From positions 1,364,001 through 1,428,000 of the forward strand of contig CP084612.1 of assembly GCA_025917655.1 (NCBI GenBank): 64,000 bases of DNA. Reading direction: 5' to 3'. Made by a program: the position numbers and the translations under genes. The notes under the pieces are model-generated. The model searched no databases. It had not been told where the DNA came from and saw only the letters and a list, made by a program, of their open reading frames with translations. Each line of letters opens with the position of its first letter. Position 1 is the first letter of the stretch. The DNA comes from Chlorella sorokiniana. Its lineage: Eukaryota; Chlorophyta; Trebouxiophyceae; Chlorellales; Chlorellaceae. Below are positions 1 through 10,684 of this stretch, piece after piece.

Positions 1-3000
1 TGCGCTCTCCAGCACCCCCGCCCCGCTGCGGCACCTTGTCCTGCCTCGCAGCCCTGCCCTGGCTCGCATCCCCTCCCTCGCCCCTCGCCCCCGGCCGCCC
101 CCGCACCCGACTCTGTGGGGTGACGGCCGTCCAGCCCCACGTCGAACATCTCGGGCAGCCAGCCGAAGCGGCGCCACGCGGCCGTCCAGTTGGCGTGCAG
201 GGCGCCGCCCTCCTCCACCTGCCCCGCCAGCGCCTGCAGGCCCGGCCAGAAGGCGCCCAGGGACCAGACGTAGGGGTGCAGCACCTGGCCGCTGCGCATG
301 TCAACGTCGACCAGCCTGTGTGTGTGTGTGTGTGGGAGGGGGAGGCGTGTGGTGCTGATATGGAAGAATGTGTGGGCGCATGTGTGGGTGGAAAAGAGAG
401 AAGAGCGGCCAGGCATCGGCGGCCGACCCTAGCGGCAGCGCGAGAAGTGTCGGCAGTGGGCATCGTATTTCGGGATGTGACCTGGCCCACCCACCAGCCT
501 TCCGCCCCGCCCAAGCAACCAGCAACACCACACCAAGCATGCAGGCATCCCCCAACCCCGTGCTGACGCACCAGACGTGCCCGTTCCAAGCCGGATCCAG
601 CTGCAGGTTGGTCATGACGGCGGCGTACACCTCGGCAAACATGGAGAGGTAGGCGGGGTCGCCAAAGGCGAGGTAGGCCTGAAAAGGGGGGGGACACGAG
701 TGTGTTCCAGGGTTAGAGGGCAGGCACAGTGCCGGTGAAGAAGAAAGCTGGGCCTGCTGGCTGCTGCTGGCTGGTCGGCCTGTGGGTAAGACGGCTGCGC
801 GGCACCGGCCCAACGCTGGTGCCTTTGGCTTGCAGCCCCCTGCTCCCCCCTTCTGTGCCCTCCGCTCTGTTGGCGAGGGCATACACCAGAAACCACGCGC
901 TGGTCGGCTGCTCGCTGCCCGCCTTCGCGGTGCCCCGCACGCACTCACCCCGCACTCACCGCACACACACACACTGCTACCAAACACGCTCCACATGAAC
1001 ACCGCTCCCACACGCGCTCCACCCACACACCTACCCGCAACCACCACACGCGCTTCACCCACAACCACCACACGCGCTTCACCCGCACACCAGCCACAAA
1101 ATTCGCATCACCCACCCACAGACACCCACCTTGAGCAGGTATTCGTAGTAGGAGTCCACCCCGCCCCCACGCCCGCGTCGGTGCGCACCCACCCGCCGCC
1201 GTCGCAGTCAAGCGTGTTGCCAAGAAGGCCGCGCGGGGAGCGCATGGCGAAGATGGCCTCCACCGCGTGCCGCGCCGCCGCCTCGTAGCTGGCGTTGCCG
1301 GTCAGGCGGGTGAGCACACCGAACTCCAGCAGCAGCGTGCCGGCGCAGGCGGTGCACGTGTGGCGCACGTCCCCGGGATCTGGCCCTGCGCCGCGGCAAC
1401 GGGCGCAGCAGTGCGGTGGCAGCGCTTGGGTCGGAGGGCGCCGCACGCAGCCGTGAGCAGCTGCGGCGCAGAGGTACCGCACGTGCCCTCACCCCTCCAC
1501 AACACACACCCATACCCCACCCCGAATCCCTTGGCCGGCTGCCTGCAGCGCGCCAGCGAGCGGCGGCAGGCGCCCCTCACGTGTCTGAGGTTGACCCAGG
1601 ACAGGGGCACCCCCGTGGGCGTGCGGAAGGCGGGCATGAAGCGGTCGGCCAGGTCGACGGCCAGGCGCAGCAGGGCGCCGTCGTAGCCAGGCACTAGGGA
1701 GGAGTCCTGCGGGTGGTGGTGGCGGCGGCGGTGGCGGTGGTGGTGTGGGTGCGTGTTCAGGCAGGCGGTTCGGGAACTGAGCAGCGTCATGAGTGCCTCT
1801 AGCAGCCTCAGCATCCTGTCCTGGCACGGCTGCCAGCGTGGACCCCACCACCACCACGCGAGCGCGATGGAGGCTGCGGCGCCGACCACCCGCGCTGGGC
1901 CCCCGGGCGGCAGGGGCTGCCGCGGCGCCCAAGCTGTGCAGCCTGCGCAGGTCGCCTGTCGCTGCTGCCCGGCGCACCTGCCCGATGAGCATGTGGGCTG
2001 AGAGGAGGCCTCCCACGGCGCGGATGGTCAGCTCAAAGACGTGGACGCGCGCGTCGGCGTCAAACGTGCCGTTGGCGGCCAGCCAGCGCACCGCCTCCTG
2101 CAGCCGCAGCCGCTCCCCATCACCTGCGGCAGAAGGGGGCGGCCGCAGAGGGCAGGAGGTTGGGCGGGAGATCCAATGCCAGCTGGACCAGGCCCGCCCC
2201 GACTCGGCCCCGCCCAGCAGCGGCATCCCGCTGGGCGAGCCACGGCATGAACAACCATGGCGAGGAGCCGGCCTGCGTGGCGGCGAGCCACTCAGCCGCT
2301 CTTCCCGCCGGTCGGCACGCTAGATGCCAGGCTAGAGCAGCGCTCAACATCCGGTGCATGCGCCGCGACGGGACCCAGCACGGCAGTACAAGGCGAGGCG
2401 TCAATGTGCCGCAGCGGGGCCCCACCACCAGCGTGTCCAGGGAGTCGATGAGGGTGAGCGCGATGCCGCCCTGCGAGTCCCTGCCGCGGCAGCTGATGGG
2501 GCGCAGGTCGTCCCGGGGGAAGGCGTGCTGCATGTACTGCCCGTACCCGAAGCGGAACATGCCCAGCGACTCCTCGCTGCGGCGGCGCGGTGGGGGCCGG
2601 CGGGGCGGGCGGGCCAGTCGCGCGGCGGCAGGCCCTCAGCAGCGCGGGGCCACATGAACATGCAGCCGCCATTGTGACATATTATACAATTGCTGTCCGC
2701 AGGGAAGGTTGTGTGTCTGACGCAGCAAGCACCCACCGCAGCTGCGTGAGGTTGACGTGGGCGGGGGCTGCTCCGCGGCTGCCGCCACCCGCCACGCCGG
2801 CCCCCTGGCGCGACTGCCGTCGCGGGCCAGGTGCCCTGCCAATGCCAGGGCCACAGCCAGCTGCAAGCAGGCAGGCAGGTCGCCTCGATGCTTCAAGTGC
2901 TGCAGGAAGCTGCGGGGGCAGAAGCGCAGCGGGCGACTGCTGGCGGCAGCAGGCTGTCAGCAATGTGCCGGCAGCGTTGCTCACCAGGAGGCTCGTGCAG

Positions 3001-3008
3001 CTGCGCAT
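1..3008 (-). CDS. EDEM-like GH47 alpha-mannosidase (3' end outside window)
   Basis: Family 47 glycosidase of the ER-degradation-enhancing mannosidase (EDEM) type, which trims or recognises N-glycans on misfolded glycoproteins in the ER lumen and feeds them to ERAD. Reading right to left, successive exons carry the family blocks: [17 protein letters not shown] and AFPRDDLRP (about 2600-2500), [11 protein letters not shown] (about 2445), [19 protein letters not shown] (about 2040-1985), [20 protein letters not shown] with VNLRH (about 1700-1590), [17 protein letters not shown] and GLLGNTLD (about 1340-1210), [18 protein letters not shown] (about 680-620), and [17 protein letters not shown] (about 275-225). 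The N-terminus is uncertain: the ATG at 3008 opens a short exon, and a hydrophobic Leu/Ala stretch near 2860-2810 could be the signal peptide but lies in another frame. Two frame breaks at C/G runs (about 2785 and 1165) interrupt otherwise conserved sequence. The gene runs off the left edge. Confidence 0.82.
957..1100. repeat. CA-rich imperfect tandem repeat in EDEM intron
   Basis: Repeated ACCACACGCGCTTCACCC-type units and CA dinucleotides within an intron of the EDEM-like gene. Confidence 0.6.
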
Positions 3009-3256
3009 GGCCGCCCCCTCTCCCTCTGCCCGCTCAGCCTCCGGCAGCCTGTCCCCTTGAGCAGCCGCTTAATTAGGCATACCGATCGCAAGGCCGGGGC
3101 CCATCGACTGTATTTATAAATGTTTCAATGTCACACGAGCTCATTAGCCGCCTCATCAAGGCTCCAAACGAACGCAGCCCTGCACCGCTTGTCGTACTTC
3201 AGCACTGCCATACCCATCAAAAGGGCGTTCTGCGGTTCCCACACTATACGATCAGA
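3009..3256. promoter_or_regulatory. Shared divergent promoter region, EDEM-like / EMC7
   Basis: About 250 bases separate the two outward-facing start codons. An AT-rich TATA-like string (TATTTATAAA, 3111-3120) lies about 140 bases upstream of the EMC7 start, in otherwise GC-rich DNA. Calling it a promoter is inference from position and composition. Confidence 0.4.
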
Positions 3257-4192
3257 ATGAGGCAAGCTACACTGGTTCTCCTGCTCGCTTTCCTGCTGCT
3301 CGCGCGTCAGGGCCTGGCCGATGAAGCGCGGCGGCTCCCTGTCAAGGGCAAAATTGCAGTTCCAGGTAATTACCGAACATGGGTGTCCCTCCACTCACTG
3401 TACTCCCGCGAGGAACAACACCTCAAAGACACCTCAAAGCTGCTGCCCCCGCCGCCGCTTGCCGACTGCCGCTCCGCGCTCTCTCCACTCGCAGAGGATG
3501 TGCCGCTGACCAATGCTGAAGTCGTGCTCCAGCTGTCCTGCGGCAAGCGACTGCTGGCGTTTGTGCTGCCCGACGGCAGCTTCTCCTTTGCGGATGTGCC
3601 GCTGGGGCTCCACACGCTCAGCGTGCAGCTTCCAGGCCTGCTGTACCCTACAGTCAAGCTGGATGTGGGCACCACCAGCAAGGGCAAGGTGGCAGCAAGC
3701 GCGGCAGACGTCCCCGGGGTGAGTGGGCGGTGCGTGAATGCCCCAGGCGCACAAGCGTCGCCGCCTTGCCCATGCATCCCGCTTCAAGCATGCGACCGCC
3801 CGCTGTGCATCGCAGGGGCTGCCCCTGGCGTACCCGCTGCTGCTGCGGCCCTTCTCGCGGATCGAGTACTTTGAGGTGAGGCGCAAGCACGAGGGCCCGC
3901 TGTGCATGCGGCCCTGCCGCAACGCACCTCAACCTCTGTGCGCCCTCCATCACCCTGGCCGCCGCCCTTCGTCACCCTGCAGAAGCGCCAGGGCTTCAAC
4001 CTGTGGGCTTTCCTGAAGACCCCTTACGGCATGATGGCGGCCTTCATGCTCTTCTCCATATTCATCATGCCCAGGCTCAAGATTGACCCGGAGGAGTACA
4101 AGGAAATCATGGGGCAGCGCGATAGCGACACCGTCACTCCCGCCTCCATCACTGCAGCAGCGCAGCAGCAGGGGCGGCGACGCTCAGACTGA
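3257..4192 (+). CDS. EMC7: ER membrane protein complex subunit 7 (EMC7)
   Basis: Subunit of the ER membrane protein complex, the insertase for tail-anchored and multipass proteins. Four exons can be read exactly: 3257-3365, 3495-3718, 3816-3875 and 3983-4192. They sum to 603 bases, giving 200 residues with no frame break. Residues 1-21 form a signal peptide (MRQATLVLLLAFLLLARQG). Next comes the luminal beta-sandwich, with the family pattern LPDGSFSFADVPLG and HTLSVQLPGLLYPTVKLDV, then PLAYPLLLRPFSRIEYF. A single transmembrane helix follows (MMAAFMLFSIFIMPRL), then a short charged cytosolic tail. Length and order match animal and plant EMC7 (DUF2012). A TGTAA signal lies 9 bases after the stop. 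The gene faces away from the EDEM-like gene, another ER quality-control factor. Confidence 0.9.
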
Positions 4193-4200
4193 GGACTTTT

Positions 4201-4205
4201 TGTAA
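4201..4205 (+). terminator. TGTAA poly(A) signal of EMC7
   Basis: TGTAA, the usual chlorophyte polyadenylation signal, begins 9 bases after the EMC7 stop. Confidence 0.65.
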
Positions 4206-4409
4206 TGGACAGTTGGCATTGGCAGTCCGAGGTTGACAATCTGCAGCGCGACGGTCTGCGCGGGCGGGCGATGGGAGTGTGCTGCCTGCCTGGCGCCTGC
4301 TGTCGGCGACGAGTCCATCAGCTCAGCTCGAGTGTCGCCGGCGCCCTGCCTGCCATCCTTGGTACGCTTTCAGACTCGGGAACGCGTTTGGCTGCCGAGT
4401 TTGGCAGCA

Positions 4410-6705
4410 ATGGCCCTTCCCCTGAAAGCGGGGCAGCCCCGCACTCTGGCCTATTCCCAGGCTATCCGCAAGGACTTGAAATTGCTCGAAGTTGAAGAAG
4501 GGCTGCTGCAAGAGCTCTTAAGCTCGGGGTAAGGGAGCTCCCCGTTTCAAGTGGCTGTAGCAGACAGCGAAAGCCCTTGGGCCTGCCTGCTTCTTTTGTG
4601 CAGTCGGATTCGTGCGTCATCACGATGCAACAAACCTTGCCCTCCCGCTATCTGCTCGCCACTGCGCCACCGCCCATGCCGCGCTCTATGCGGCCGCCTG
4701 CGCAGGCTTTGCTTCAAGGGAGCGCCGGGCGAGGAGGCCGTGCTGTGCTCAGGCAGCCAGACTTTCACGGTGAAGAACGTGGAGACGACCAACCTGCTGC
4801 TGCTGGTGCATGAAGAGTCGGGGGCGGGCGAGCGGGCGGCCATAGAGGCGCTCGCCAGCCAGGACCCAAACGTGCAGCCGACGCCGCCCGGGCGCTGCGC
4901 GGCCTGAGCACTCAACTGCAAAAGGTGTGCTGTGCCGGCAACAGTGGCTTGCGGTTGCATCTGCCTGCTTGATGCGTAGATGCTGCGGGGCCCATGAGTG
5001 CTTGAGCCCTGCCGTGCCGCCTAGCGCTGGCTCCCTGCCGCGGGCTCCTGCAGAACCAGGCCGCCGCCCAGCATGCCCCCGTGGCGGCGTCAGCCCTGGT
5101 CAGCAGCCACCTGGAGCTGGTGCCGGCGGCGCCGCGGCTGCACCAGCTGGATGTGCTGCTCCAGGTGAGGCCGCGTGGGCGTGGCTGCCGCTTGGTGCAG
5201 CGGTGCAGAGCAGCAAATGCGCTGCACAGTGCACTGCACCCTTTGCAGAGGCGCTCCAATGCTCCTTTCCAGTGAGCCCCTCGCTTGCCGCGACGCGCCT
5301 TTCCACCACAGGAGCGGCGATATGGCGCGGAAGAGGGGGACGACGATGCAGGCAGCCGCATGGATGCGGAGGGCCCTGCGTGCGGCGGCAGCGCAGCCAG
5401 CAGGGGCCGCAGCGAGGCGGAGCTGCTGCAGCGGGTGCAGTGCAGCGGGGAGCTGCGGGCGGCGCTGCGGGACCGCAAGGCCCTCTGCCTCGGTGCGCGA
5501 CTGATCGGCGGCTGTTCCTCGCCGCACCCCCGCTCGGAGCCCGTGCCGCACAGCGGCTTTCCGCTGCAGCCTCGGCTGCTGCCCGTAGCCGTGCTGTGGT
5601 GTGCTTGCCTGACCGCCCCCATTAACGTCTTCACGCCGCCGGCCTTCTTGGATTATTGGAATAGACCCCCTCCTCACCCACCCACCTGCCAGCCACTGCC
5701 GCCCCTGCCGGCCCTCTGCCGTGCCGCAGACGGGCGGTACTGCGCGGTGGATGCATCCTTCCAGGGCACGCTGCTAGAGCTGGTGCTGCTGACTGCGGTG
5801 GAGCGCGGCTGGCGCCTGGACTCGGTGCCTGCCGACGACATGGCGGCCGCGCTGCAGCCCTTGGGATACGACAGCAGGCGAGGCGGGCTGGGGGTGTGTC
5901 TTGGAGCGCTGCTCGGCATGCACGACGTGGCAAGACGGATGGGCAGTGGGCGCACAAACCGCGGCTGCCTCGACGATGGCGCTTCGAGCATCGCAGCTGC
6001 TCAGCCTCGCCTGCGCCCCCCCCCATCCTCCCTGCAGGGTCACGCTGCACTTCCTGCACTGCTACGGCTCGCGCCTCGGCCCTGACGGCTCTTCTGGCGG
6101 CGGCGCTTCGGCCATGGAGGCAGATGCAGCCGTGTCGGGCGGCCAGCCAGGGGAGGGGGAGCCTAGCGGGCTGTATGCCCTGGATGAGGCCGCGGTTTGC
6201 GTTCACTTTGCGCAAGCGCTGCTGGCTGAGGCGCCCGACTGGGAGCTGGCTGCGTTCGAGGCGGAGTGGCGGCGGCGGGTCCCAGAGGTGGGACGCGGAG
6301 GGTGCCGCCGCTGGCTTGCTGCTTGGCCAGCGTGGGTGCGAGGCATCTTTCGGTTGCTGTCGCACGTGGGTGCTGACAACTCGCGATGGCCGCGCTGCAG
6401 GGCATGACCCCCAGCCTGGGCATGCTGGCCGGCGAGGCGCGGCAGTACGGGCGGCGGCGCCGGGGGCGGCGGGCACGGAGCAGCCGCGCCGCATCAAGCG
6501 CTTCCCCGTAACCGCGCTGCCCGCCGACGCGCCCTCCCGCTTCGCGGCCCTGTTTGCGGAGAGCGTGCGGTGGGAGTGGGAGGAGCTGGAGCCGTATGTG
6601 CGGGGCCTGCAGGGGCCAGGCCAGACCGCCGAGGCGCTGCTGCTTAAGCATGCACGGGCGTCGCAGCAGCGACCCACCGACCCGGTCACATACTCGGCGC
6701 GGTGA
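4410..6705 (+). CDS. DSCC1: Sister chromatid cohesion protein DCC1
   Basis: DCC1 joins CTF8 and CTF18-RFC in the alternative PCNA clamp loader used in replication and sister-chromatid cohesion. Exon 1 (4410-4528) encodes an N-terminus with LKLLEVEEGLLQELL. It splices to 4706, rebuilding SSGLCFKGAPGEEAVLCS and then TVKNVETTNLLLLV, the hallmark DCC1 block. Later exons give SSHLELVPAAPRLHQLDVLLQ (from about 5054), DGRYCAVDASFQGTLLELVL (from about 5730), VTLHFLHCYGS with PDWELAAFEAEWRRRVPEG (about 6040-6290), and a conserved C-terminus (IKRFPVTALPADAPSRFAAL, ELEPYVRGL, EALLLKHARASQQ) ending at 6705. The frame changes near 4870 and near 6460 in G/C-rich runs while the flanking sequence stays conserved, so I read these as likely sequence errors. 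TGTAA follows at 6756. Confidence 0.85.
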
Positions 6706-6755
6706 CGGGTGCAGCCCCTTGGCGAACCGTGGTGCGCATTTTGTGCTGGCGAGGC

Positions 6756-6760
6756 TGTAA
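6756..6760 (+). terminator. TGTAA poly(A) signal of DCC1
   Basis: TGTAA 51 bases after the stop codon. Confidence 0.6.
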
Positions 6761-6976
6761 CTGCACGTGGCAGGCCACTGCTGCATTTGTGGGGTCCTGC
6801 CAGAAGGTTCCTGTCAGGGCTGATGGCGGCAGTCAGGTGGCATGTAGCCTGGCGGTCTAGCCTGGGCTGAAGTAAACCGCGAGTATTTCAAGCGGCGCTT
6901 GTTTAGTTTGTGGCATCTGATTTGCTCTCTCTCGTTGCTGAGAACTTTGGGCAGCTCAGGGACAGTGCGGCCCACG

Positions 6977-9326
6977 ATGGCCGCGACCCAGTTCCCACAA
7001 CTGAAGCGCGTGCCACTGTACGATGCAGAGAAGGATGCCGCGCCGCGCACTGTGTGCGTGACGGGCGCCAGCAGCTATGTGGCGGGCTCGATTATTCCGC
7101 GCCTCCTGGCCGCTGGGCACACCGTCCACGCCACCGTGCGCAACCCGGGCGACAAGCGCAAGGTGGCTCATCTGGAGGCCATGGGGGCAGCTGCTGGCGG
7201 CAGGCTGAAGCTGTTCAAGGTGGGCTCTTGGTTGGTGGCAGCCCTGCGTGCACGCACAGGCGGGCACCTACGCCGAGCGGCACCGCCTGCGCCCTGCCAG
7301 CCGTATCCCCGCTGTGCCCCAGCCGCCCCTCCCAGCCTGCCCCCCGCGATCGACTTTGTTGCTGCGCCCGCCCCCAGGCGGACCTGATGGACGAGGGCAG
7401 CTTTGACGGCGCGGTGCGGGGCTGCGACGCCGTCATCCACGTGGCCAGCCCCGTCAACCCGCGGGTGCCCAAGGGCCAGGGCCGCCGCCTGCTGATCGAG
7501 CCCGCGGAGCGCGGCATGGAGAATGTGCTGGGCGCGGTGCAGCGCTGCGACAGCGTGCGAGACGTGGTGGTCACCGGCAGCATCGCGGGTGGGCTGCGGG
7601 CTCCCGCGTGGGGAGAGCGCCGCCGCTCGGTGCTTGGTTTTGGAACGGGCCTCAGCGCTCGCATGTTTTCCATGTTCTCCCTGGATTCGTCCAGTTCCTG
7701 GCTGCTCGCTGGCACCCCGACCGTTCCGCTCACTGTGCTGCAGCCGTCTGCGGCAACAACGATGAGCGGGGGCGGGCCACGTGTACACTGAGGCCGACTG
7801 GACCCAGACAGCCACGGGTGGGCAGGCTTGTGGCCAGGCAGGCGTGGAACGCGCTGCAAGCACGCTGGGTGCGCCAGCCCGCTGGCTGCCAACGCCGACC
7901 CTCCCGTCTTGCATCGCAGACACCTGGCTGCCCTACAACCGCGGCAAGCTGGAGGCGGAGCGGCGGGCGTGGGAGCTGCACGGCGCGCAGGGCGCGCGCC
8001 CCGCTGGCGCCTCGTCTTCATCCTGCCCTCCTTTGTGGTGGGCCCCCGCGTCCCTGGACATCCCCGCCGAGGGCATCGCCTTTGCACGCGACCTGCTGGA
8101 CGGAAAGTTCTGGCCCATGTTCCCGCGCTCCGCCTTCGCCTTCATAGGTGGGCGGCGGGCGGCGCGTGGTGCCGCAGCCAGCAGATGCTGCGCGCCTCTG
8201 GGCGACAGGGGCCGCCCTCGTGAGGTCCTAGCTGCCCGAGCGCTGCCCCCAATGCGCCGTGGCGATGTGCCCCCGCGCTGACTGCAGACGTTGACGACTT
8301 GGCAGCGGCGCATGTGCTGGCCATGGTGGTGGGTTGGGGGTCGGGAAGGAGGGCCAGGGTTGCGGTGCGGTGTGGTGTGTGTGGAGGGGGAGGGCGGGGG
8401 CGCGCTGGGCAGCCCGAAGACCGGGCGACGGCGGTTTGCTTCAATGATTAACCTGCAAAGCCAGGTTGCCTTGGCTGCAGCCCCCGCTTTTCATCATTCG
8501 TGGCATACTTCACGCGACGCCCCCGCTGCCCCCCTCTCCCCCACCATCACACCCACACACACACCCTGAGCAGAAGCCGGAGGCCAGCGGGCGCTACATC
8601 GTGTCCAGCGAGGGCGCCTTCTTGCTGGACTGGATCCGAGACCTGCGCCCGCGCTTCCCCCGCCGCCGCCTGCCCACGCTGCCCGCGCCGCGCTGGCTGC
8701 TGTGGCTGGTGGCCCACCTGACCAATCTCTACCCTTGGGACCTGGTGGCCTCCACCTACGGCACGGTGTGTGTGGGGGGGAGCAAGTGTGTGTTTGTGCG
8801 CGTCTGTGGTGCGGAACGTTTCACACCAACGCAGTGTGTGTGTCTCGCTGCCAGACAGGAGCGTTGCTGGGGTTTGTGTGCTGCCCGGGCCCTTGCGTCG
8901 GCAAGGCGGCCGCGTCCGCGGGTGGGGCCATCGTTCAACTGCGCTGAGCCGCTGCTGGGCCGGGCCGCCAGCTTGGGGCGTCGTTGCGGTGATAAGTGTT
9001 GCGCCGTCTGGGACGGTGGTTGCGCCTTACGCAGCAGGGGCCTGCTGCTGTGCCCCTTGCAGGTGCCGCTGATGGATGGCGGCAAGGCGGAGCGCGAACT
9101 CGGTTTGACGTACCACTCCGCCAAGGAGGTGAGGGCAGGCTGTGATGCCACACACATCCCAAGGAGTGCCGCCCTAGGGCTCATGCTGCAGAGCCAGCAA
9201 GTGTTGCGATGCCAGAGCTTTGCATATTCATTGCTGGTCTTCACTCGCCGCCTGCAGGCGTTTGCGGAGGAGCTGCAGGCCGTTGCGACGGCGCAGCAGA
9301 GCGCGGCACAGACCGGCGGCGCGTAG
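6977..9326 (+). CDS. NAD(P)-dependent epimerase/dehydratase, DFR/CCR-like reductase
   Basis: Extended short-chain dehydrogenase of the dihydroflavonol 4-reductase / cinnamoyl-CoA reductase group; the substrate cannot be told from sequence. Exon 1 (6977-7219) opens with a Rossmann fold, VCVTGASSYVAGSIIPRLL, followed by HATVRNPGDKRKV. Exon 2 (7378-7588) gives ADLMDEGSFDGAV, DAVIHVASPV and DVVVTGSIA. Then come HVYTEADWT (about 7780), TWLPYNRGKLEAERRAWEL with the catalytic Y-x3-K as YNRGK (about 7920-7975), RLVFILPSFVVGP (about 8010), DIPAEGIAFARDLLDGKFWP, VDDLAAAHVLAM (about 8290), YIVSSEGAFLL (about 8600), and a last pair of short exons ending at 9326. Three frame breaks at G/C runs (about 7768, 8000 and 8043) sit inside conserved exons. 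The two bordering the catalytic exon would inactivate the gene if real. Confidence 0.8.
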
Positions 9327-9536
9327 CGTTGCCTGGCGCGTCCTTGCCTTTCAGCTCTGTGCGTACACCCGTCTCTGACCAGTACATCAGACACTGTATC
9401 CTTGCAACTAGGCCAGACATCTGCAAAACGATCAGTATCACTACCTCTCTTGAACGCATGGCTTGCTGAGTGCAATGCTAGCGCTGTACACTGATGTCGC
9501 ACTGTCAACGGGCAAGCCGTGCAGCCTTGCAGCCGT

Positions 9537-9865
9537 TCAGTTGTGCTTATGCTGCAACGTGGCACTTCGGGGCGCTCTGCTGGCATCCGGCATGCCAGCT
9601 GCCCGTGCCGCTTTCACTGACTTGTTTGCCTCCTGCACAGCTTCTTTGAGTGCTGCAAAAGCCGCCAGCTGCTTCCGCGGCGGGTTCAGCTTTGGAGGCT
9701 GGGTTGCGTCCTGCGGCGTTTTTTGGGACCGGGTCGCTCCGCGGTCGTGCTGCTGTCGCCTGTCGCCGCTGGGCCTGCTGCTGTGTGCTGTTCGCGGATG
9801 TTCTGCTGAAGCCGGGTGCCCGGCAACATGCTGCCACACTGCGGGCAGGGGAGCTCGAAGTCCAT
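9537..9865 (-). CDS. Possible small zinc-finger-like protein
   Basis: An ATG at 9865 (minus) opens MDFELPCPQCGSMLPGTRL, a C-x2-C knuckle followed by LQQNIREQH. This resembles a C2H2 finger whose first His is Asn. The uninterrupted frame stops at 9686 (59 residues, with a basic KKRRR patch). A neighbouring frame, shifted at an A-run near 9725, continues with helix-like sequence (LAAFAALKEAVQEANKSVK) to 9537. I do not recognise the family. It could be a real small nuclear protein or a chance ORF; the coding look of both halves keeps it in the list. Confidence 0.3.
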
Positions 9866-10684
9866 CGTTGCTGCACGGAGAGGGAGGGCGGGCGGACGTT
9901 GATGCCATGGCAGCGGCAATAGCAGCGCCGACAAGGAGGTCACTGCATGTTTCGTTGCACCCGAACATTGTGACATAGCTACTTCGCACCCACAAAGAGA
10001 GGATGGTGCGCGATTGGCTCGACTGACCGCGCAAGAGGCCGCTTGCAGTGGTGCACTCGCAGTTTGCGTAAACAAGTTTGTTGTTGGCGATTGCGCGACA
10101 AAAGTAACGTGATTAGAAGGTGCAGAAAGGCACGGGTCATGCTGCTAGGCTGTCCCGCCCAGCGCCCTCCCAGCGCGCTGGCCCCAGCAGACCTGGGAGA
10201 TGGGGGAGGGGGGGGTGTACACTTCTTGAGTTCATGCAATCCAGCCTGATGTGATAGTTATGATTTCCTTGTACCTGCCTATGTGACTGAACAAGGGAAT
10301 GTTATGGCTGATGGAAGCTGAAAAACAGCCAGGTGGCAGCAGATTGGGTGTGCAGCATTGAGGCGACGCGGTGCCTTTCGGCTTCAGTACAGTCCTGCTT
10401 TACACATTTACAGCAGTGTTAAGGGTGGCTATTCCGTCTAGGTGCGTGAGAACTTCGGGGAGGTGTCATGCTTCCTGCAACTCGCGTTTCAAGGCCTAAT
10501 TTCAGCTTATAAACTCATCCTTCACGCGTCTAGCACATAATTGGCTGCGAAACGGCGAGCTTCTTCGCTACCGTCGCCAGATCTCAGCAATCGTTGGTTG
10601 CCCCCGCTCCGTTTTTGGCCTGCCCGCCCTCTCGACACCGTCGTTTCACATGGTGTAATGCAGGAAGCGGCGAAGCGGCGGGCC
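9866..10684. other. Intergenic stretch
   Basis: About 820 bases without a supported gene. Base composition drops towards AT between about 10230 and 10520, consistent with a promoter and 5' UTR for the following secreted hydrolase. No repeat or RNA gene recognised. Confidence 0.4.
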
